A stretch of 64,000 nt of DNA from Buxus sempervirens (GCA_947561395.2 OX387190.1:19214858-19278857), one strand, 5' to 3'. Shown: positions 12,037 through 24,713, counted from the first letter of the stretch. Made by a program: numbers and translations. The notes: a model not told the origin generated them from the sequence alone.

Positions 12037-13904
12037 CAACCCAGCCTAGTTTGGGTTTCGGGTTGCTCTACACCAGTCATGGCAACACTCATGGCCATGC
12101 AATTACATCAATAAAGCCAACACATTACATTACTAAGCTTAAGACATGGATCCAAGGCAAACTAGACCAAGTAAGTAAAATCAAGCCATCAAGTAAACCA
12201 AAGTGTTCAAGTATATAAACATGGGTCACTCATGAACAAACCCACTCCATCATGGAGAATCTCAAATACACGCCTTCAAGGCAACTTTTCCATAACAAAC
12301 AGTATGTAAATAAATTCAATCATGAGATAGAAAGACTAATCCCAATTTGTCCGGAAAACTCAAAGTATTCCAAATCTGCTCAAAACAGAGGAACCCTAAT
12401 TGTGCAATTCCAGAAGTGAAACCATGTTTAAGAGCAACTAATACAAGTATAAGAAACCTTCAATTCATTTAAAATCAGAGAATAGAACATAAATTCGTTA
12501 CATTCCAAAAACAAGACAAATTTTAGATAAATGTGCCCAAATTCTATGATTAATTCAATAAATTCAATTGGTCACTGAAAATCACTTTTAGAGACCTAAA
12601 TATAGTTTATACATGACTTGGATTGATCTAGAAATTGATCTGAGGTGGAAAACATCTCAAAAATCAGGTTGGCCGAAAACAGAGAGTGGGGGCTTGTCAG
12701 GATCGCTCAGGCGACTTGGTTGAGCGTCCGTTCATTTGCGTGAATTGCGGCTAATTGAGTGATCACTTGAGAGAATGCCCAAGCGATCTCTCCTGAGTGA
12801 TAGAAAAACTTGGTGAAATAAATGGGCGCTTAATCAATCACCTAGGCGAAGGGTTGAGCGATCCCTGAAGTTCTATGATAGCGGCAAAACTCCTTACTTT
12901 AACTACGATTCTTCCATCTCTAAACTAAAATTACTCATTCTAAACACTTTAATTTCATGCTTAGAACACCTTAGAAACTCAAATCAATGATTCACTATTT
13001 AATTAAACTGAAATCCACAAAGTAATTCAGATTTTCACCCATTCGAACATTGAATCAGATTTGTCGACTAATCAGTTGTTTCAATTTGAAATTAAACCAT
13101 TTATGCATTATAATTCGAAATCAAAGGGTGCTACTCACCTCTAGGAAGCTCAATCAACACAATTCAAAGCCTAAAACCTGAGAAGCTTCAGATCTCGCAA
13201 TTCTCTATAATTACTCACTGTTTCACTGAAATGTTTCCAGATCTGATTAGATCTGTTCTAAACTGAACGAATCCATCTTAATAATTGCAATGATTAAATT
13301 GAACCTCTTTTACCTAATTTTTCTCTGATTTGGACGAACCTTGAAGTGATCTCCATAGAAATTCCAAATCTCACTCCAAAATCAGCACTCACGATCACTG
13401 AACTCTCTTGGCTTGATCAACTCTTCAATACTTCTCCAAATCAATTGTGTAATCTCTTTTTCTTCTCAATCTCTCACAGATTTGGATCTTGTTCTCTTCT
13501 TTCAGCCCTCCAGAAACATCCGACTCCAAACAACCAATTAACTAACAAAGCCAGTCAACTGATTTTGCCCCCCTTTTATACTCTATGATTTTGCAGCCCA
13601 ACTCCTTTGAACACCACTTTATTTGCTAAATTGCCACTCCAGCATTTTCTCTACACATCCAAAACTAAAATATAAACAAACACTTAAATAAACAATACTT
13701 AATATCATTAGAAAATTATAATAATTATTTACCTCATTAGGAAATTATAATAATTATTTACCTCACTTAAATAATTTCTATTTTAAATTCCTGAACTTAC
13801 ATAATATCCTCCAATTCCTTTTCCTAAAATTTTTCCACCAATAATAACAATTAATAATATTAAGTCAATTTCCAAATTTGCTAATCAAAATTTGGGGTTT
13901 TACA
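12037..13904 (-). mobile_element. LTR G remnant (minus strand), invaded by A1
   Basis: Minus-strand LTR that starts TGTAAAACCCCAAATTTTG at 13904. A TATA box lies at 13580-13573 (TATAAAAG) and a splice donor AGAG|GTGAGT at about 13140. It is related to E and G2 by its TGTAAAACCCC start and layout. The left side runs straight into the end of A1, so the rest of G should lie beyond the left window edge. Clustered GCGATC/GATCGCTC motifs occur at 12705-12870, at the place where E has a similar GC-rich cluster (36784-36970). Confidence 0.7.
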
Positions 13905-13981
13905 CTATAATGTGTGATGGCAAAATGTGAGATCCTCAAGTACTCTCACATCGCCTGGATAGGAAAAAGTGAAGGTCCATA
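13905..13981. repeat. Host intergenic repeat H, fragment
   Basis: CTATAATGTGTGATGG followed by GTGAGATCCTCAAGTACTC and AGTGAAGGTCCAT. Near-identical sequence occurs at 63795-63880 and a relative at 57235-57310. In all three places it is near BURP-type promoter DNA, so it looks like intergenic DNA of a duplicated gene cluster rather than part of an LTR element. Confidence 0.65.
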
Positions 13982-14990
13982 TGTAAAACCCCGAATTTTC
14001 AGCAAATAAATAAATAATAACTAAATCTAAATATTGGGTATGTCAATAAACTTAGCAAAATAAGTTAGAGAATAAACTTAGAAATCTCGGAAGAAATCGA
14101 GTGAGTAGATGTAAATTATTGAGGGAACGGTATTTTGTCCAATTCATATTAATTATTGGTAAATAATTAAATGCATAAATTAAGTTATTATTAGACTTGA
14201 GAAATAATGATAGATTTAAGTTGGGTTTAGATTGCCTATTAATAATGATATTTATACCTTGATAAGTGGGATAAGGGCATAATGATAAATATAGTCGATT
14301 TGGAGCCTTAAGTTGAGGAGACGAGAATTCTATTGAAGGATTTTAATTATAATTATAGAAAATCACAATGATAAGGGAGATTAGGAAAGTGGCGCAAAAT
14401 CTGACCGTTGGATCGTGGTAGATCGAGGTAAGAATTAAGTAAATCTGAAACTGTGTTCTAATTGGATGGTTGTCTAATGGGTGATGCATGTGTGTTGCGT
14501 AGGATTGTGGGGTATAAAAGAATAGGGTTTATACCCTAGAGGAATGAGAAGCGTATATTCCATCGTATTGTATTTGGTTTGGGTATTAGACGGCCGAAGG
14601 AGAAAAACGAAAGGGAGAGAAAGACCGAAGAAGAAGAAAAAAAGAAGGAGAAGAAGGAACATCTATCTTGGGTTCTTCATCGCCTTAAGAGTGTTATTCT
14701 GTGTTTTAGATGAGAAGAAGGCTTTCTGTTTAGAGGAAGAAGAAGAACTCGCACAATCAGGTGGATAGCACCAAGTTTTAACGTTCATTTTGTGTTCTTG
14801 AGATTGATTGAATCATTTGCATGTTTTTATGATGTATCTATATATCTTTAGTTTGTTAATCACCTTAATTCTTAATGGAAAATCTGGGGTGAGTGCAGAC
14901 TTCCCTAGGTAACTTAAGCCAAACCTCTGATATAGTCCATTTTTTCAACCTAGGTGACCATATAGACTTTAATATTCTGGAAATCCACTC
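13982..14990 (+). mobile_element. LTR G2 fragment (plus strand)
   Basis: Starts TGTAAAACCCCGAATTTTC at 13982 inside repeat H. A TATA box TATAAAAG lies at 14513-14520 and a donor-like CAG|GTGGAT at 14760. The right end is not clear: H-like sequence resumes at about 14990 (AGGTCCATATATGTAAGC) without a TG...CA end that I can place. The purine-rich run at 14590-14660 is simple sequence and I do not call it coding. Confidence 0.55.
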
Positions 14991-15340
14991 ATTGAGGAAA
15001 AAGTAAAGGTCCATATATGTAAGCTTATGACTCCCTCAAGCATTAAGGCTTTTTGGAATAAAACCCAGGAGCAAAACTATGAAGCCTATATAATAGCCAA
15101 AAAAGTGGATAGTGTCGTTGCTGCTAGGATGGTTAGCACATGTAGGTGGGCTCTAATTAATGGGCTAGTAGGCCTCTAGAGCTGCTGGGTTACAACTATG
15201 GGGATGTGCAGCCCTTAAAGAGGGGGTGGATGGACTGTGATATCTTGGAATTCCACGTTGTTAGGGGGACAAATTGGAGTTGAGAAGGATGCTTGTGTTT
15301 CGTCCACCCCAGGTTTCTCACTTCTGAAGCTATAAATATG
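14991..15340. repeat. Host repeat H continuation
   Basis: Continues the H pattern (GGTCCATATATGTAAGCTTATGACTCC, AAAACCCAGGAGCAAAAC, GTGGATAGTGTCGTTG) seen at 57310-57380 and 63880-64000. It ends in a copy of TTTCTCACTTCTGAAGCTATAAAT, which is repeated at 15563-15587. No gene is seen. Confidence 0.55.
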
Positions 15341-15490
15341 CACTACAAAAAAAGTCTTTTTATAGCGGCATTTCAAAAGTGCCCTTATAATATGAGAAAA
15401 TATAACGGCATTTTGACAAAATGCCTTTTCAAGTGGTGTTGCATTTTGTTATAACGACAACATATAATGACTTTACCCAAAAAAGAAAAG
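15341..15490. mobile_element. CACTA-like transposon end
   Basis: CACTACAAAAAAAG at 15341 matches the usual CACTA (En/Spm) terminal repeat, and subterminal GCGGCATTT/AAATGCC motifs follow. It lies between two copies of TTCTCACTTCTGAAGCTATAAAT, so it probably inserted in or duplicated the BURP promoter. No matching GTAGTG end or 3-bp duplication was found, so only one end is supported. Confidence 0.4.
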
Positions 15491-15545
15491 GAAAAAAATG
15501 TTCATGTTAATCAACCAATTGACACAATCACTTCTAAAGGGGAAA

Positions 15546-15872
15546 AACTTATTTATAGCTTCTCACTTCTGAAGCTATAAATAAGGCTTGCTTCTGTTTT
15601 CGCATAGTTAAGTCTGAAGCCTCTCTCTCTAACTGCTGTATTCCATGTTTGTAGCATCTTCAATGGGGTCGCAGTTGCGGGCCATATTTTGTATTTTAGT
15701 ATTTTTCATATACAAAATCACTTCCACGAAAAATTGATATATTTTGATTTATCAAGGTTGTGTTCTAAATTTTTTTTTCTCTCATTTTTAAATGTTTCAA
15801 GAGTAAGCTATTAACTACCCATTTTTTTTCTGCAATTTGGCATAGTGGACATGGAAATTTACTGGTGTAATA
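15546..15872 (+). pseudogene. BURP-domain gene fragment 1 (promoter, exon 1, remnant of exon 2)
   Basis: A TATA box (GCTATAAATAAGG, about 15575-15590) and CT-rich leader precede an ATG at 15663. The start MGSQLRAIFCIL parallels MESQLWAMLCIL at 16765. A degenerate second exon appears near 15836-15869 (about ...DMEIYW, compare EVYW) and the gene then dissolves into AT-rich sequence. There is no BURP domain proper. The inverted repeat CTTATTTATAGCTTC/GAAGCTATAAATAAG (15547-15590) surrounds the TATA box. Confidence 0.5.
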
Positions 15873-16229
15873 GTAATAATAAGATGATGGTGATAATAAT
15901 AATATTTATTTTTAGTTTTATTCTTATTATAGTTATGAGTTTTTTTTTGGGGGGGCTTTTTCATTCGCACCCTTGCATTATGATATCTCAGTATCTATAT
16001 TCTCTTGTTTTTAATATTTATATTTATACCCCTTTATTTAATATAATCATTGCAATTGTATTCTTATGCCTTAACATGAAATTTGTAAAAAAATTTTGTT
16101 TATTTTTATTAAATGACTACAATATCCTTTTATAAGGTAAAAATATTATATGGCCAAATTATTATGTGATTATGCTAAGTTTCAATTAGTAATTACTAGT
16201 AGAGTGCACGTGTAGTACTGCACGTATGT

Positions 16230-17390
16230 AGAAAGAATGAAAAATTTGGACATTCAAATCTATATCGGCTTCGTAGAATCCTTGATTATGTAAAATGAAA
16301 AGTCCCTTGTCCCTACCAACCCTCATACAAACAATAAAAGCACAAATCACATTCAAGCATATACGTAGGAGAAGAAACCTAGAAAAAAAATGCTGATAGA
16401 TGGACTATCCCACCAAAGTTTTGGTCGACGACAAACGAGTCCACAAAATACAGAAGCTACTTAACAATTGGTTTCTAAAATAATAATATTCTGGCTGAAA
16501 AACCGAAAACCCCAACATTAGGCTTGGGCACAATTGGGCTTATCCTCTCTGATAAAACCAAATTAGTGCAATAAAATACACATGAAGTCATATGTCACCA
16601 TTACTTACTCTGTATTCCTGATTGTTTTCATCGACCGAGGATACTCACCTTTGTAGCTATAAATAAGGCCCCCCCTGTTATATCCATATAAGCTTGGCTT
16701 CCCCATAGCACACCTCTCTCAAGGCTGAAGCATCTCTAGTTTCTCTCTCATTTGGAGCAACTTCAATGGAGTCCCAATTGTGGGCGATGTTATGCATTTT
16801 GGTATGTTTATCTGCTCACTCCCATTGTTTTTTTTTTTCAGTATGTTTAAATTTGCTTTTCCCTCTCCAGTAAGGCTTTAAGAATAAGCTATTGACAAAA
16901 TTAAATCTAGTTCACCCTAATTATTTTGCAGCTTTCTGTAGTGATGGTCACTCGTGCTACAACTCTTGAGGTATACTGGCAAACAGTACTACCCAACACA
17001 ACGATGCCTAAAACGATCAAAGATCATTTACAATCAGGTTAATTCTACAGAAAATATTTCTATACACTCATAATGGTGATGATGATCATGGTTAATTCTG
17101 ACGAATAAATATATATCTTCAGGAATTTATGTTTTTGCAACTCTTATTTTATTAAGTTGACAAAATAAAATAAATGACCGTGACATTAGGTTTCACCATT
17201 CTTTGACCATTTTGGCTTGTAGGGATATATTTATTTATCTTGTTCTTTATAAGTTCTTGCATTTGCAGGCCTAGATGGGTTCGAAGGGGGAATCAACCAA
17301 AGTTTTTGTTTTTTAGCAACAAAAATTTTTATGGCAAACACAAATTGCTTGCTATATATATCATGCGACAATGCAATTAATGTTTACAAC
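16230..17390 (+). pseudogene. BURP-domain gene fragment 2 (promoter plus N-terminal exons)
   Basis: Exon 1 at 16765-16800 encodes MESQLWAMLCIL, followed by a GTATGT donor. Exon 2 at 16932-17037, after TTTTGCAG, encodes the rest of a signal peptide and ATTLEVYWQTVLPNTTMPK. The V-Y-W-x-x-V-L-P-N-T-x-M-P-K pattern is the usual mature start of RD22/USP-type BURP proteins, which are secreted cell-wall proteins. A possible exon 3 from 17269 (GLDGFEGG...) stays open to a stop at about 17390. The cysteine/CH-pattern BURP domain is absent. The upstream 16230-16640 is duplicated at 63220-63540. I read it as a truncated copy; a far-downstream domain exon is not ruled out. Confidence 0.7.
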
Positions 17391-18360
17391 TAAAAATTAA
17401 AAAAGAAGCATTTGCAGCATTATTTAATATTAGTCTTTAATAAAAAAAAACTACTATTTGTGATGTATTTAATATTTGTCATTATAAAAACTTATTTTTT
17501 GCGGCATAATTTAATGCTTGTCATTAATTGAAAAAATGTACGGCATACCTTAAAAGTTCACCATTAATTAAAAAACTACATGTGATATTCATTAAGGTTG
17601 TCTCTGTAATGTTGTGTTTTTGTTAATGAAACAGCCTAGTTAAGGCTTTCCATCAAAAAAAAAAAAAAGGTTATCTCTGTAATATTTGTTTTTGTTCATG
17701 AATGTATATAAGCTTGGCTTTTCACCAAAAAAAAAAAAAAAAAGAAAGGTTCATCACTGTAATGTTATCACTTTACACAGTTCCTTCCCACATCATAGAA
17801 AACTTAACACTGTGTTAGGAACATTAGATTTGGAGAAGAAAGAATGGAAATCTAAAAAAGAAAAGGAAATAAGAGAGGAAGTGAACGTATTTTCTCTTGT
17901 TTGGTTTGCTAAAAAAACAAAGAAATTTTTTAGGAATCACTTTACATTTTTGGTTGAAAACAAAGAAAATGAATGTATTTTCTTTTGTTTGGTTTGCTAA
18001 AAAAAACAAAGAAATTTTTAAGAAAGCACTTTACATTTTCGATTGAAAACAAAGAAAATCGAACAATTAATTTTATTTTTTAATTTTGTAGTTGATGAAA
18101 GAAGCACAATACATAACTATTGAGTCCACATAATTAAGGATAAGCTAATATTATCTTGTTGCATTAATATAAATATTTACTTAAAAAAATTTAATTTGTG
18201 ATTATAGTTCTACTCATCGTCCATATACCCATATATAATAACAAATTTTGTTACATTCAAATGTTAATAAATCAACTATTAACATCTCAAAGCCAATAAA
18301 TTTTATTACATTCATATTATCGTACAACTATCTTTTCAAGAAACTCCTTTTGAAATCCGC
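17391..18360. other. AT-rich intergenic DNA with an 88-bp tandem duplication
   Basis: No gene. 17400-17600 repeats short GCGGCATAATTTAATG/TGTCATTA-type phrases that resemble transposon subterminal repeats. 17884-18060 contains two tandem copies, 88 bp apart, of a block with TTGTTTGGTTTGCTAAAAAA and GAAAACAAAGAAAAT. Poly-A runs at 17655 and 17727 each follow a short repeated phrase (CTCTGTAAT...TTTTTGTT). Confidence 0.45.
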
Positions 18361-18369
18361 AATAACATG

Positions 18370-19320
18370 AAGTACCATCCTTGGTTCAAGGTTAATTAAG
18401 AAAGCATGTTTTATTTAGTGGTATTAAAGTTGTATATGAAATCAAAATTATGTTTTTATTTGTTATCTCTTATTGATTGTATTGGAGCAATAGATGGGCA
18501 TATGTTAGTGCTTTTGTTCCAGCGAAGAAATAAGTTCCATATTGTGGGAGAGAAACTCTTACCACACATAATGTAATGTGTGTCTGTTCATTTGATATGC
18601 AGTTTATATTTGTCTATACAGGTTGAGAAGGCACCGTGCACGATTCTCGGGTTATTTTAGATTGAATTATAATATAAAATCATTATTTTTATATTATGAT
18701 TTTAACAAATATCATGCATGTTGTCTTAGGTATATTTATACTCTCAATTATGAAATTGAGTTATAATATATATACTTTCAATTATGAAATTGAGTTATAA
18801 TATAAAATCATAATTTTTAACAAATATCATGCATGTTGTCTTAGGTAAATACTATGTTTTGGACCTTATTACACTGGCATGGTAGGCTATCTTATACCCT
18901 ATCATAGAGAGTGATGCCATTTATGAAAGTTTCAAGGAAAAGGTCGACATGCATTTACACCTAGAGAATTATCTAACCATGTTCATTTTTCATTACGTAT
19001 GTGATAGAATGTTGCTTTGGTAATTGAAAGCTTGGTTTCCAATTTTAAAGTTTATGCCTTTGTACTCTCTTCGCACATAAGGATATATTGTTATTGTAGC
19101 ATACACAATTCACAACTTCGTTAGACTTAAGACACAAAAGGATGAATTGTTTGGAGAATATGAAAGGGAGGACTTTATTATTCCAAGTGAAGGTGAATAG
19201 AATGTAGAGCCTCTAGAAGGTAGTTCACAAGCATCTCGATGAAAAGAAATGATTTCACTTAGAGATAGAATTGCATAAGAAATGACAATAGTTAATGGTA
19301 TAAGAGTTGTTTAGGATGTA
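18370..19320 (+). pseudogene. PIF/Harbinger transposase remnant
   Basis: Ordered, badly broken pieces of a DDE_Tnp_4-type transposase. About 18474: IDCIGAIDGHM (first catalytic aspartate). About 18570-18655: NVMCVCSFDMQF...EGTVHDSRV (second aspartate). About 18845: GKYYVLD. About 19083-19290: IVIVAYTIHNFVRLKT, then ELFGEYERED and MISLRDRIA near the C-terminus. Stops interrupt several pieces. An AT-rich insert with a 115-bp tandem duplication (AACAAATATCATGCATG at about 18703 and 18818) splits the region after HDSRV. No terminal repeats or 3-bp duplications were found. Confidence 0.75.
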
Positions 19321-19702
19321 AATACGAGAAGGAGTTTATGGGATTTATCCTTTGTGATTTATGGTATGGAATTTTGATTCGCTCATTTTTTAATAGCAAA
19401 TTTGTTGTAGTTTAATAGCTTTGTATGTTGTATAGTAATATATATTTGTTGATTTTGAAAACTTTAATTGTCTTTTTATCAATTATTACCAAACACGTTT
19501 CTTGTAACCTGTTATCAAAAACCCATAAATAGTAATTGTTATCAAACGGTTTTTCTTGTCACTTGTTTTCAAAAACCCAAAAACAGTTGGAAAATTTTCT
19601 AGTTTTCAAACTGTTTTAAAAAAAAATTACAAAACAGTCTCTTAGTGTCTTAATTTTTTATTTAAGTTGATAATTAATAATGAAATATTAACTATTATTT
19701 TT
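19321..19702. other. AT-rich intergenic DNA
   Basis: No gene or repeat motif recognised apart from a short duplicated phrase (TATCAAAAACCCATAAATAG / TTTTCAAAAACCCAAAAACAG at about 19512 and 19566). It ends at the left target duplication (ATCCA, 19703-19707) of LTR D. Confidence 0.4.
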
Positions 19703-19707
19703 ATCCA

Positions 19708-20053
19708 TGTAGACACCCCAAATCACACCGTATAAAATAATGAATGAATACATGATAAAAAAGGATTTATTCATGAATGACTGGAATTATATTTCAATGA
19801 TAACTATTTCTTTTTGTAGCCGAAAATATATTTCGGATAAAGACTTTTATTTTGTAACCAAAATGTTATGTCGGATACAAAATTTTATATGTGTATCCGA
19901 AATAATATTTCGGATCATGCCTATGAGCTGGCACTTCAAATCTTTTACAGTTAGGCCACCTCAGCAATTGCACATGGCTTTAATTGAATTTGATCTGAAA
20001 TAATATTTCTGATACATATATTTTCTTTGTGTCCGAAATAATATTTCGGATAC
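19708..20053 (+). mobile_element. LTR D, left part (split by A2)
   Basis: Starts TGTAGACACCCCAAATCAC after ATCCA. It continues at 54395 and ends CCATGTCTCACA at 56657, again followed by ATCCA (56658-56662). With A2 removed it is about 2.6 kb. No PBS or polypurine tract adjoins either end, so it is a solo LTR. It belongs to the same broad class as A and C but has its own palindrome sequence. Confidence 0.88.
19815..20053. promoter_or_regulatory. Palindrome array of LTR D (38-39 bp period, continued at 54407)
   Basis: Units start at 19815, 19853, 19892, 19990 and 20028, with one more at 54407-54433 beyond the A2 insertion. The core is TATCCGAAATA/ATATTTCGGATA, longer and more AT-rich than in family A. 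Spacing is 38-39 bp except for a 98-bp gap between units 3 and 4. A2 is inserted inside the unit at 20028. Confidence 0.8.
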
Positions 20054-20158
20054 TGTGAGACATGGAAAAATCATCGGGATGATTTCCCCTCCGTCATCAC
20101 ACGGGCTCAACGTAAAATATGGGAGAGTCGCCACCATTCAGATTTTTGGGGTGTGAAT

Positions 20159-22578
20159 TGTGAGACATGGAAATTTCATCTAGGATGACTTCCGATATCG
20201 TCACGCGGGGATCGATAAATGTAAAGAGTCGCCACCATCCATCTTAAGGTGTGAATGGGCACCAAAGGGTTCATAGAAGCCAAATAGAACTAAAGTAGCT
20301 CTAAGATAAGGAAAAATCCAGAGATTAGGTAAGGGGAATTATTTATGAGCAGGGGAAGGTGTTAGGCACCTCCACTCATCCGTCTAAGACGGTTGCCAAA
20401 TGTTTGCTAACGCTAAAATATTGTTTGCTAATAAAAATGAACAAAGAGGTGTTTATAATAAGCACAATGTGTGTGACCATTCCACATGAGAAATCTAATG
20501 AACTTAGACTCTCTTCATAGATTCATCACTTCTAAAACTTCATGAGTGAATGGAAATCAAAGTAAAAAATGAAGAAAAATCAAGCTAAGGCAAATCTGGA
20601 AAATTCAGACCAAAAGAGCTTGAAAGCTTCCATTAACCATAACTCACTCAATTTAAATCCGAATCCAACGAAACCAAAGCCATTTGAAAACTGGTATATA
20701 GTAGAGTTTACATTAAAAAATTCAGCTCAATCCGATTTAAAACGAGAGAGAAATCCACATCTGAAATCTACTATTATAACTTGGAAAAAGTGTTAAGTAG
20801 GCATTTTCAAAATCCTATTCGTGGAGTTTGGCTCAATAAAAAATCATGAAAATTGGTATGGAGGAAGTATGTGGTGCCATCTTCCCAAAGAAAAAAAACC
20901 TCACACCAAACTCTACCCATATGTGGCTTGTGTGCTCTCTTGAACAGGCCTAGAAGACCACAGATTAGCTCTGGACTATGCCAGCGAGCACTTCTGAGTC
21001 AACTGAGCACCCAAGGCACAAAACAGATCAAAATCTGCTGAAACCAATTGGAAATGAAAATAGACTTCTCAAGGAAAACTCAGGAATTAGAATCACTCAA
21101 AACGGATTAAAATCGAGCAAACAGTGCACCATCAAAGCGGCAAGTTCAGCAATCTGGGCTGAACTGACTTACAGACTTTGAACAGATGGTGTCAAAAAAT
21201 GGCTCCATAAAAGTGAACGAAATTTTCCATATATAAAGTAGACCAACTCATCTATCACATGTCTTTAGAATCACTCAAAAATTCATCCGGAGGATGAAGT
21301 TATAAGCATTCCCAGACAGGCCACAGATCTGCCCTGTTTTGAAAACTTTTGAAGAAAAAAGCCAAACTAGTGTATGTGTGCAAGTGAATTCGACCAAAAC
21401 TCTTAAAAATCAACAAAAACAAACTCATGAAGTTCCAGGATTCATTCTGAAGCCAATAATTCCAAATTTCCCGTATTCAACATGGAAATCCAAAATCTAG
21501 CTTATTGGATGAACAATGGTGAAAGGTGTGTGAATATGTGGAAATCCATTCCCTAGGAGAAGGATGGAATCCTTTGCTATTGAGAGCAAGGATTCACATA
21601 TTTCTCCAGAAGCAGATACATAATCATCAGAAAATTCATCCAAAGGCTCAAAGTAACCATATAGCATGCTCTTCATCATTTGTAGGTTTTAAGCCTAGAG
21701 GATCCATTCCACCTTCCTTTTCCCAAGGCTCTCTCTTCACGTTTTACGGCTAAAGAGGATTCCCAGGTACTTTGGAAGAGGTTTGGGGCTTGCAAACAAC
21801 CACAAACTAGCTTTACACTACAGAAAGGTAGAAGTTGGGAGTTGGAATGTAAAGAAGAAGCTGGAAATGTAATCAGGACTTTACCTTAGGTAGCTTGAAC
21901 ACTTGAGGCAGCAATCCAGCAGAGTTTCTCCTCTTCTTGCAGAGCTTCCAAGCTTCAAATTATCAGCCATTTGCAAGAGGAGGACCTCTCTATTTATAGG
22001 CCAAGACAGGGGTAGAAGAGTCCCAAGGGTAGGCCAAAAAGCCTTCTAGATTATTCCAATTCTCCTCCAAGGCTTGAATTGGAGTAATTCAGCAAGTTTC
22101 TGAGGGTGAAATAGGGAGTTCAAGTCCCTGAGAGAGAGGTAATATGCGTAAATAAGGCTCAGAGATCGAGCCATTTCGCAAATCCCCTGAACAGCCAAAA
22201 CCGTATACACAGTGCGGTTTTCACGGAACCGTCACTATAAGTGCGGTTTCTATGCAAATTTAACCCAACCGTACATACAGGGCGGTTCAATTCAGTTACG
22301 CTCGTCATGATTGCTGTCGACGTGGCTCAACGGCCAAAGCTTCGCGAAGCCACGTGGCAGCTCACGCAACAAGCATGGATATCAACCGTGCTGTGTGTGT
22401 GGTTACAACCGCACATACAGAGCGGTTGAGACCAAAATTACAAAAACCGTTCATTCAATACGGTTAGCACCACTTTTGAGAGTTTTTGAGTTTTTGACAA
22501 ATGTCAATGCTCAAATAAGACATTTAAAGTTCTTTTTGAAGGTTCTCTTCTATGGAAATGTAATTTGGGGTGTCTACA
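20159..22578 (-). mobile_element. Solo LTR C
   Basis: Minus-strand LTR of 2.42 kb, TGTAGACACCCCAAATTAC... to ...CCATGTCTCACA, flanked by GAAT (20155-20158 and 22579-22582); only four of the expected five bases match. Removing it restores GGTGTGAATGGACACC, as found intact at 52081 in the 5' LTR. The TATA box is at 21998-21991. A candidate first exon starts ATGGCTGATAATTTGAAG at about 21973 and reaches a donor (CTAAG|GTAAAG) near 21887. Confidence 0.9.
22199..22465. promoter_or_regulatory. Palindrome array of LTR C (AACCG type)
   Basis: Six 21-22 bp inverted repeats with arms AACCG(T/C)/(G/A)CGGTT start at 22199, 22227, 22267, 22384, 22407 and 22445. Several share the inner phrase ACATACAG. 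The sequence is unrelated to the TATCCG units of family A, yet it sits at the same place, about 200 bp upstream of the LTR TATA box. Confidence 0.8.
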
Positions 22579-24713
22579 GAATGGACACCAAAAGATTCAA
22601 AATAAGCAAAAAGAGCTAAAAGGCAAATACTAGAGTAAAAATAATTCTACTTGAAAATCAAATCCAGAGATGGGTAAGGGGATTAGATTATGAACGGGGG
22701 AAGGTGTTAGGCACCCCCATTCACCCACACAAGGTGGTTGTCAAGTGTTGTTTATGCTAAAAAAATGAGAAAGCTTGCTAAACTCATCAAAAACCTTGAA
22801 ACAAGATAAAACAAATGTATGATATCTTCACATGAAAATCAACATGAATTTCAGATCCTCTTTTATGTCAATATCACTTCTGGAATATCACCAATAGATG
22901 GAAATCAAAGCAAAAGTTGCACAAAACCAAGTTGAGTCAAATCCGGAAGATTCGGTAAAAGATAACGCCATTTGTCTTGAAATCATTTAAATCCATTTGA
23001 AAGATTATGGTAAATAAGAGACTCATGCAAAATTCCAATTAAATCAGGTTGGAATCCTAGGAGTTATGCTTCTTTTAAAAGTGCTGTTGGAGGTAGTAAA
23101 AAGTGGCAAGGGGGCAAGTTTGGAAACTTATCTAGAAAAATCGGCTTCATATAAATTCACGACATTTGGTGGGAATGAAGCATGTATGGCCATCTTTCAG
23201 ATGAAACTAGCCTCATACAAAATTCATTCGGATGTGCCTTGGGTGGTCTCCCGAACAGGCCCCGAAGATCACACATTTACCCAGAAAAGTGTTGTTGAAC
23301 AGCTTTGAGTAAATCTGTTACCAACAACACAAATGGAGTCAAACAATTATGAAACCAACTGGATTTGAAACTAGACTTCCAAAGGAAAACTCAGAAATAA
23401 GAATCATTCGAATTGGACTTAAAACTAACACATGGCGCTCAATCGAAGTGACAGGTTCCGTATTCAGACCTGAACTGACCTATCAACTTCAACAGAGAGG
23501 TGTCAACAATCCGCTTGATAGAAATTAATGAAATTTTACAGGCATAAACTAGACAGCCTCACCTTTCCCTTGGCTCTAGAATCACTCCAAAATTCATCCG
23601 GACGATGAAGTTATGAGTGTCCGAAGGTGGGGTACAGTTGTTGTCAAGTTAAGCCCTTTTTTGAAGAAAATCAACTCAAACAGTGATAAAGTGTGTGGAA
23701 TCCGTGCAAGATAAATCAAAAACATTTTGAAAAGATATTGAAGAACCTCTCGGAAGAAATGGGCCACAAGTTCGGCTCACCATCCTCTCCGATTGGAAAG
23801 GATATGCCAAAAAAACCCCAAAATTGAGCAAAAGTGCCCAAAACCGAGAGGTTAGACTTAGAGGTCTTCAATGCTTGCTTGAAATCATGTTGAAAATCAA
23901 TAAGAGACATCCTAGAATTGTTTGGGGCTATTTATTTTAGATCTACCACAATGACGGCAATAGATCCAAAATATAAGCCAAATCCGACAAAACAAGTGCT
24001 ATGTGTGTAAGTGTAAAAATCCATTCTTTAACAATATAATAACATAAAGAATGCATTTAGATCAATCAAATGGGGTTCTAAAGCAATCTATGGTTCCGTT
24101 CCATTATCGTTTCCCTTAGTTCTCTCTCCCTGTTACACACGGTTCTTTAAGATAATCTTGGGTTACTTTAAATATGAAACGGTTTTCATAGAATCAAAAG
24201 GCTTATTCTAATCAAGGTTCTAGCACTAGGATCAATCCCCAGTCTATTTTCCCCTAGATCCCGCCTTCACGTTTTACGGCTAGGGGGAGTCTCGAGGTAC
24301 TTTGAGTAGGGAAAGGGTTTTCATACACATAGAAGAGGCCTTATTCTACAGAAAGGTAGAAGAAGAGATCTAGATCTTGAATGTAAAAACAGAAAAATAA
24401 AGAGAGGTTTGAGGCTTACTTGGGCTTCTGGAAGCAAGACTGCAGCGGTTCCCTTCTTCACTTGGAGCTCTTCAATCTCCAACTTCTTGGCAAAAGTTAT
24501 TGGCAAGAGTTAATGGCCATTTGCTTAAGGAGGAGCCTCCTATTTATAGGCAAAGGCTAGAGTTAGGGTTGGTGGGATGGTAGACACAAACTAATGTCTA
24601 GAGCCCACCAACCTTAACCCTAAGGCTATTTCCGAGATTTCCACTCCTTTAATGAAGGATATGATGGTAAAAAGTGAAAACTCTCGGAAAACCCTAATTT
24701 TGAGCAAAAATCA

